From contig CAYPOY010000007.1 in NCBI GenBank assembly GCA_964412395.1, positions 1-36,114 on the forward strand: a stretch of DNA of 36,114 nucleotides. The letters are read 5' to 3'. The DNA is from CAYPOY01 sp964412395 (GTDB lineage: Bacteria; Chloroflexota; Anaerolineae; B4-G1). The position numbers were made by a program, and so were the translations under genes. The notes beneath the pieces are model-generated. The model saw only the letters and a list, made by a program, of their open reading frames with translations. It had not been told where the DNA came from and searched no databases. Positions 31,867 through 36,114 of this stretch are shown piece after piece. Each line of letters starts with the position of its first letter. Within the stretch, counting starts at the first letter, position 1.

Positions 31867-33126
31867 ATGCGACTATTGCACGTCACACATCAGTACCCTC
31901 CCGCCATAGGCGGCTCGGAGAAATACATCGCCGACCTCTCGGAAGAACTGGTAGCACGGGGACACCAGGTAGACGTTTTCACCAGCTGCTCTCTGGATTA
32001 CCATACCTGGAAGGATGAACTAAGACCCCGTGAGCGCATGAATGGGGTCAACGTATACCGCTTCCGCAGCATGCGGCGCACCGGATTCGTCTGGCGTGTA
32101 CTACATTGGAGTCTGGGCCAGTATTGGCGGACCCGCTCCCGCTGGTATGAGCCGCTCATTCTGTTCGGAGGTGGACCGCTCTGCCCTGGTATGTTCGCTG
32201 CAATGCTGTCCCGGTTGCCACAGTACGATTTGGTCCATCTGAACTGCCTGGTATATGGACACGTCGCCTACGGTTATCTGGCAGCACGCTGGCGTCACGT
32301 TCCGGTGATCGTCACACCACACACCCATGCCAGCCAGGAAGTAACCTACGGCATTGGCCACCAGTTGGACGTATTGCATGGCAGTGACCACATCATCGCT
32401 GTCACGGAGGCCGAGCGGGATTTTTTGCTGGGATTGGGGCTGGACCCATGGCGTGTAACAACCGCAGGCAACGGGCTGCGACCAGAGTCGTACCCGATGA
32501 GGGATGCGATGACCTGCCGCCAACGGCTGGGGTTGCCCGAGGACGCGTTCGTGATGCTGTTCCTGGGTCGCCAGGTCGAGTACAAAGGCCTGGGGATGGC
32601 ACTGGAGGCATTCATCGTCCTGCGGAAATGTTACCCGCACACGTATTTCCTTGTCGTGGGTCCAGAGACGGACTACTCCCGTCAACTGTTCACCCGCCAC
32701 GACGACCGGCCGGGGGTGATCAACCTGGGAACCGTGTCGGACGACGTACGGATGGATGCGCTGAATGCCTGCGACTGCCTCGTGCTTCCCTCCGCAGGAG
32801 AGGCATTCGGCATCGTCTTTTTGGAAGCGTGGATCGTGGGGAAGCCCGTCATCGGACCACGCACGGCGGCCATCTCCACCGTGATCCGTGATGGACAGGA
32901 TGGGTGGCTGGTCCCACTCGACGATCCACTGACGATCGTGACGGCACTGAAGCGCTGGATTGATACGCCAGCCCTGGCGCGACAGATGGGGGAAAGCGGT
33001 CGCCAGCGGGTGCTGCAACGCTACACCCGGGCACGCGTCGCCGATGTGATAGAAGGCGTCTATCTCCGAACCCTGCGCGCCCGTCAGAGGGTGCAGGCTG
33101 CTCAGAGGCACTCCCTATGCACGTGA
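31867..33126 (+). CDS. GT4 glycosyltransferase (intact paralog of the 22874 remnant)
   Basis: The 419-residue GT-B enzyme begins RLLHVTHQYPPAIGGSEKYI and has VIVTPHTHASQEVTYG and VTTAGNGLRPESYP in the middle. The donor half contains MLFLGRQVEYKGLGMALEAF and the E-x7-E motif GEAFGIVFLEAWIVGKPVIG. It lacks the C-terminal tether module. ATG 31867 is preferred; TTG 31864 is next to it. The end overlaps a tiny frame at 33117 (MHVSVVAPTTSG, then stop), perhaps the scar of another transferase gene. Confidence 0.92.
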   Translation: MRLLHVTHQYPPAIGGSEKYIADLSEELVARGHQVDVFTSCSLDYHTWKDELRPRERMNGVNVYRFRSMRRTGFVWRVLHWSLGQYWRTRSRWYEPLILFGGGPLCPGMFAAMLSRLPQYDLVHLNCLVYGHVAYGYLAARWRHVPVIVTPHTHASQEVTYGIGHQLDVLHGSDHIIAVTEAERDFLLGLGLDPWRVTTAGNGLRPESYPMRDAMTCRQRLGLPEDAFVMLFLGRQVEYKGLGMALEAFIVLRKCYPHTYFLVVGPETDYSRQLFTRHDDRPGVINLGTVSDDVRMDALNACDCLVLPSAGEAFGIVFLEAWIVGKPVIGPRTAAISTVIRDGQDGWLVPLDDPLTIVTALKRWIDTPALARQMGESGRQRVLQRYTRARVADVIEGVYLRTLRARQRVQAAQRHSLCT

Positions 33127-33155
33127 GCGTCGTCGCTCCAACCACAAGCGGCTGA
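33117..33155 (+). pseudogene. Possible scar of a further transferase gene
   Basis: ATG 33117 overlaps the previous stop and reads MHVSVVAPTTSG before TGA. The first residues resemble the opening strand of glycosyltransferases, as the broken gene at 22874 does. It is too short to assign. The rest of the gap to 33233 has only the GGGGAGG ribosome-binding site of the next gene. Confidence 0.25.
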
Positions 33156-33233
33156 GCGGGTGCTCCTGCTCTAAGTGCATCCACCAGCGTCATTGCTGGA
33201 TCATCACCGACCAAAGGAGAGCGGGGAGGACTG

Positions 33234-34478
33234 ATGCGTGTTCTTCTAATCACGAATTACTTTCCCCCTCATTACATAGGAGGGGCTGAAGTCGTAGTTT
33301 ACAATACCTGCCACGGCTTACTCCAACGCGGGGTGAATACCTCTATTCTAATGATCAATGCTCGTATGCCCGAGAGGAGTGACCAGCAACGTGACGTCCA
33401 GGGCGTTCCGGTCCACGAAGTAACCTATCAACCATACCTGTTTAATAATCCTTTCTTGCAAACCTTTGACCCTCGCGTATACCGGGGTGTGGTAGCCGAA
33501 ATACGACATGTCCAGCCTGATTTGGTGCACGTCCATAATGTTTCTGGCGCCACGTTGGCTCCTTTTGTAGCCTGTCGCCGATTGAATATGCCTCTGGTGC
33601 TCACGCTCCACGATCAATGGCTGCTTTGTCCCAACAACATGCTCTACAAAGGCGATGGATCGTTGTGCGATCCGGCAGAGTATCCCAGAGGCTGCAATCA
33701 GTGCTTCCGGCGACAGGGTTTTTGGGCCAACATTCCCTGGCGGCGCCAGATTTTCGCCCGCCTGGTTCAAAACGTGCGTTTATTTATCTCCCCAAGTCAA
33801 AAGTTAGTTGATCTACACGTCACGGCCGGTTACAATCCAGTACGCTTCCGCGTCGTGCCTAACGGCATTAAACCCACACTGTTCCAGACTCCCTCCGATT
33901 CACTCGTGAGGAAATATGCGCGAGAAAGTGGCCTGTTTCGCACCTTGTTGCTTGCCGGGGCGTTGGTTGAGAGCAAAGGGATCAAAACCATTATCGAGGC
34001 GCTGCCCTTGCTGTCCAGGTACGTAGATCGCTTCCGTCTGCTTGTGGTCGGTGTAGGGGATGAGCGTTTCTTGGCAGTCTTGCGGCGCTTCGATCCGTCA
34101 ATCGTGAAGCTCCTGGGACGGGTGCCTTTTCAGGAGATGCGTGCACTGTACGCTGCAACCGATCTGACGGTTATACCCTCGGTGTGGTACGAGAACTCGC
34201 CTATGGTGATCTATGAAAGTATGCTGGCCGGGACGCCGGTGTTGGGTTCTGCGATAGGCGGCATCCCGGAACTGATCCGGCAGGGAGAGACCGGCTACCT
34301 TTTCTCCCCTGGTGACGCGGTCGCGCTGACCGAGCGGGTGATTCAGCACTTTGCCCGCTCAGCGCCCGACCGACGGGCTATGCGTAAATGTTGTGTCGAG
34401 TTCGCTCGTACCCGCATGACCTTGGATTGCTATCTCGATCATTTGCAGCAGGTCTACGATGAAGCGCTGGAAGATTGA
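33234..34478 (+). CDS. GT4 glycosyltransferase with four-Cys insert (block B)
   Basis: A 414-residue GT-B enzyme, paralog of 21633. N-terminus VLLITNYFPPHYIGGAEVVV; LVHVHNVSGATLAPFVACRR; HDQWLLCPNNMLYKGDGSLC with CNQC, the same four-Cys cluster; VVPNGIKPTLF hinge; E-x7-E in YENSPMVIYESMLAGTPVLG; GGIPELIRQGETGYLF. Unlike its block A paralog it has the normal hinge sequence. GGGGAGG stands about 6 nt before ATG 33234. The stop is 18 nt before the next start. Confidence 0.92.
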   Translation: MRVLLITNYFPPHYIGGAEVVVYNTCHGLLQRGVNTSILMINARMPERSDQQRDVQGVPVHEVTYQPYLFNNPFLQTFDPRVYRGVVAEIRHVQPDLVHVHNVSGATLAPFVACRRLNMPLVLTLHDQWLLCPNNMLYKGDGSLCDPAEYPRGCNQCFRRQGFWANIPWRRQIFARLVQNVRLFISPSQKLVDLHVTAGYNPVRFRVVPNGIKPTLFQTPSDSLVRKYARESGLFRTLLLAGALVESKGIKTIIEALPLLSRYVDRFRLLVVGVGDERFLAVLRRFDPSIVKLLGRVPFQEMRALYAATDLTVIPSVWYENSPMVIYESMLAGTPVLGSAIGGIPELIRQGETGYLFSPGDAVALTERVIQHFARSAPDRRAMRKCCVEFARTRMTLDCYLDHLQQVYDEALED

Positions 34479-34495
34479 TAAGGGAGAAAATGATA

Positions 34496-36028
34496 ATGAA
34501 AGTTAGCCTGATCAACTTGAATCTGGTGGCTGAAGATGCTGTTGGGATGTGTGTCATCAGCCAAGTGCGTCTTTTCCGTCGTCGTGGCGATGACGTGCAT
34601 GTTTACATTCTTCATCCCCCGCACAATGTACCGGCCGATGTGGAGGAAGTGGCGAGCGTCGTCACGTTGAGGAAATTAATCGAGGGGCAGGAGGAACACT
34701 TCCGTTTGTCTGATCTGTACATTTACCACTATCCGGGTCGTTATGCGTTGGTGGAGAGCATTCGCGGCATTGAGCGGGGAACGGTAATCTTTTATTACCA
34801 CAACGTCACTCCGCCTGAACTATGGGGGAGTGACATCGGCCGCGATTCGCTGATGCAAGACATAGAAGGCAGCGCATTGATTCATTATGCCGACTTGTGT
34901 ATCACCCCCAGCCCCTTCAATAAGCAAGACCTTGTGGGCCGCCTTGGCTATGCTCCTGATCGAATTTACGTCCTACCTCTAGCCGTAGATTTGGAACGAT
35001 TCAACCTTGGTGGCAGGGATCCGAAACTGATTCAGCGCTATAAGTTGGAAGGGCAGCGGGTATTGCTTTTTGTAGGTCGTATGGCGGGCAACAAGCGGAT
35101 TGACATCTTGATCGAGGCGCTGGCGCGAGTCAAAAGCCGGATACCGAACACCAGACTGCTGCTGGTCGGCGACGACCGCAGCAACCCGGCGTTCCGCCCG
35201 ATTGTCGCCGCCGCCCAAGCCTGCGCCGCTGAACTGGGGATCGCCCGTGACGTAATCTGGACTGGTCGGGTGGACGAGTTGCCCCCCTATTTTCGTCTGG
35301 CTGATGCCTTCGTGACCGCCAGTCTGCATGAAGGCTTTGGGCAGCCGCTGATTGAGGCCATGGCCTGTGGCGTGCCAGTGATTGCCAGTCGTGCCGGTGC
35401 CATGCCCTGGGTGTTGGACACTGCCGGGCTTCTCTGTGAGCCCGGCAGCGCCGATGACCTGGCCGAAAAAGTTCTGACAGTGCTGAAGGACGCCAATCTT
35501 CGCCAGATGCTCGTCGAGCGTGGCCTGGAACGGGTACAGGCGTTCAGCCTGGAACGTTATGAGGCCAACCTGGCCGAGATCGTAGACCAGGCCGTGACCT
35601 ACACGCTACCCGAAATCCCGCCTGAACCCGCAGAGGAGGCAAGCGAGGAAACGCAGACACAACCAGCCCCCGCCGCCTCCCGGGACGAGTTGATTTTGAA
35701 CGTCCTCACCGACGAGATAAAGGCTCAGAGCGACATTGCCTTGAGTGGCTATGTGGTTCGTTCCAGAATGCCGCTGCTGGGGCCGTTCATCGCCTGGGTA
35801 CGGCGCAACCTGACCTCCCACCTGCGTGAACCTTACCTGGACCCGATGATCGAGCGACAGGTAGCCCTCAATCGCCGAATGGCCGAGTGGATGCGGCGGA
35901 CAATCGGCTTCAGGACCGCTTCTACCCAGCGCCAGGCCGAACTGGAGGCCCGCGTGGAGGCTCTGGAGGCACAGGTCGAAGCCCTGTCCCGTTGTCTGGA
36001 TGAGGGGGAACTTCCGGAGGAGCGCTAG
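34496..36028 (+). CDS. GT4 glycosyltransferase with C-terminal tether module (block B)
   Basis: A 510-residue GT-B enzyme, paralog of 23287: KVSLINLNLVAEDAVGMCVI, FYYHNVTPPELWGS, LLFVGRMAGNKRIDILIEAL and E-x7-E in HEGFGQPLIEAMACGVPVIA. The module YVVRSRMPLLGPFIAWVRRN, then YLDPMIERQVALN, follows at about 413-451, and a coiled coil rich in Glu and Ala ends the protein, shorter than in 23287. ATG 34496 matches the paralog's start and is 9 nt after AGGGAG; ATG 34490 is possible. Confidence 0.92.
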   Translation: MKVSLINLNLVAEDAVGMCVISQVRLFRRRGDDVHVYILHPPHNVPADVEEVASVVTLRKLIEGQEEHFRLSDLYIYHYPGRYALVESIRGIERGTVIFYYHNVTPPELWGSDIGRDSLMQDIEGSALIHYADLCITPSPFNKQDLVGRLGYAPDRIYVLPLAVDLERFNLGGRDPKLIQRYKLEGQRVLLFVGRMAGNKRIDILIEALARVKSRIPNTRLLLVGDDRSNPAFRPIVAAAQACAAELGIARDVIWTGRVDELPPYFRLADAFVTASLHEGFGQPLIEAMACGVPVIASRAGAMPWVLDTAGLLCEPGSADDLAEKVLTVLKDANLRQMLVERGLERVQAFSLERYEANLAEIVDQAVTYTLPEIPPEPAEEASEETQTQPAPAASRDELILNVLTDEIKAQSDIALSGYVVRSRMPLLGPFIAWVRRNLTSHLREPYLDPMIERQVALNRRMAEWMRRTIGFRTASTQRQAELEARVEALEAQVEALSRCLDEGELPEER

Positions 36029-36065
36029 CCGTGGCTCAAATGAAACCCATTGGTCAATGCATTCT

Positions 36066-36114
36066 ATGGGAAGACTAAAAGAAGCCGAAGTCACCCCACA
36101 TAACCAGCGTGTTG
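36066..36114 (+). CDS. Start of a second GT39-like gene, cut by window edge
   Basis: ATG 36066 reads MGRLKEAEVTPHNQRV, 15 of 16 residues identical to the start of the 25124 protein. At DNA level 36059-36114 differs from 25117-25172 at two positions only. The rest lies outside the window. Confidence 0.75.
   Translation, partial: MGRLKEAEVTPHNQRV

Noticed and set aside
32101..33111. Minus-strand open frame of 336 residues
   Set aside because: Antisense to a well-formed GT4 gene; no recognisable features.

Overview
The window looks like a chromosomal piece of a high-GC member of the Chloroflexota (Anaerolineae/Caldilineae type). This is inferred from DUF4012 and DUF2723 genes, a secreted giant ending in YLPLLMRN, Pro/Thr-rich surface proteins, and many interspersed short repeats of the kind seen in that phylum. 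No rRNA, tRNA or CRISPR array was seen. Every intact gene from 3463 to the right edge is on the + strand. Only the left 3.3 kb is on the minus strand.

Layout: 1-2404 (-) is a GH38 alpha-mannosidase cut by the window edge. 2488-3307 (-) is a graveyard of toxin-antitoxin genes (PIN-type and RelE/ParE-type remnants). 3463-5274 holds xseA and a small RHH/DUF433-like regulator with its own promoter and an overlapping palindrome. 5368-7236 is a tungsten aldehyde:ferredoxin oxidoreductase. From 7283 onward there is a long cell-surface polysaccharide locus: a WbaP/WcaJ-type initiating phosphotransferase (7583), a flippase-like plus GT2 fusion (9037), a DUF2723 membrane protein (11218), a DUF4012 protein (12748), a Pro/Thr-rich surface protein (14772), a secreted clan-A-like glycosidase (15418), a Wzt-type ABC ATPase with a glycan-binding domain (16823), a GT4-methyltransferase fusion (18058), a GT2 (20241), GT4 genes (21633, 23287), a GT39-like membrane transferase (25124), a 1252-residue secreted GH99/beta-helix protein (26936), a CDP-paratose 2-epimerase (30771), three more GT4 genes (31867, 33234, 34496) and the start of a second GT39-like gene (36066).

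Together these suggest a lipid-linked glycan started by the 7583 product, extended by the GT set (tyvelose is a plausible residue, given the epimerase), capped or methylated, and exported by an ABC system whose permease is not in the window. Several secreted glycosidases and anchored surface proteins accompany it.

The most unusual signals are: (1) degenerate 7-nt tandem tracts that sit in coding sequence and at gene junctions; in one orientation they supply ATG and TGA in all three frames, in the other they are stop-free and become heptapeptide linkers; (2) a roughly 39-residue ungapped C-terminal module shared by a GT2 and two GT4 enzymes; (3) a partially reordered duplication of a GT4-GT4-GT39 block, with one block containing a gutted GT4 gene replaced by a doubled 63-bp repeat.
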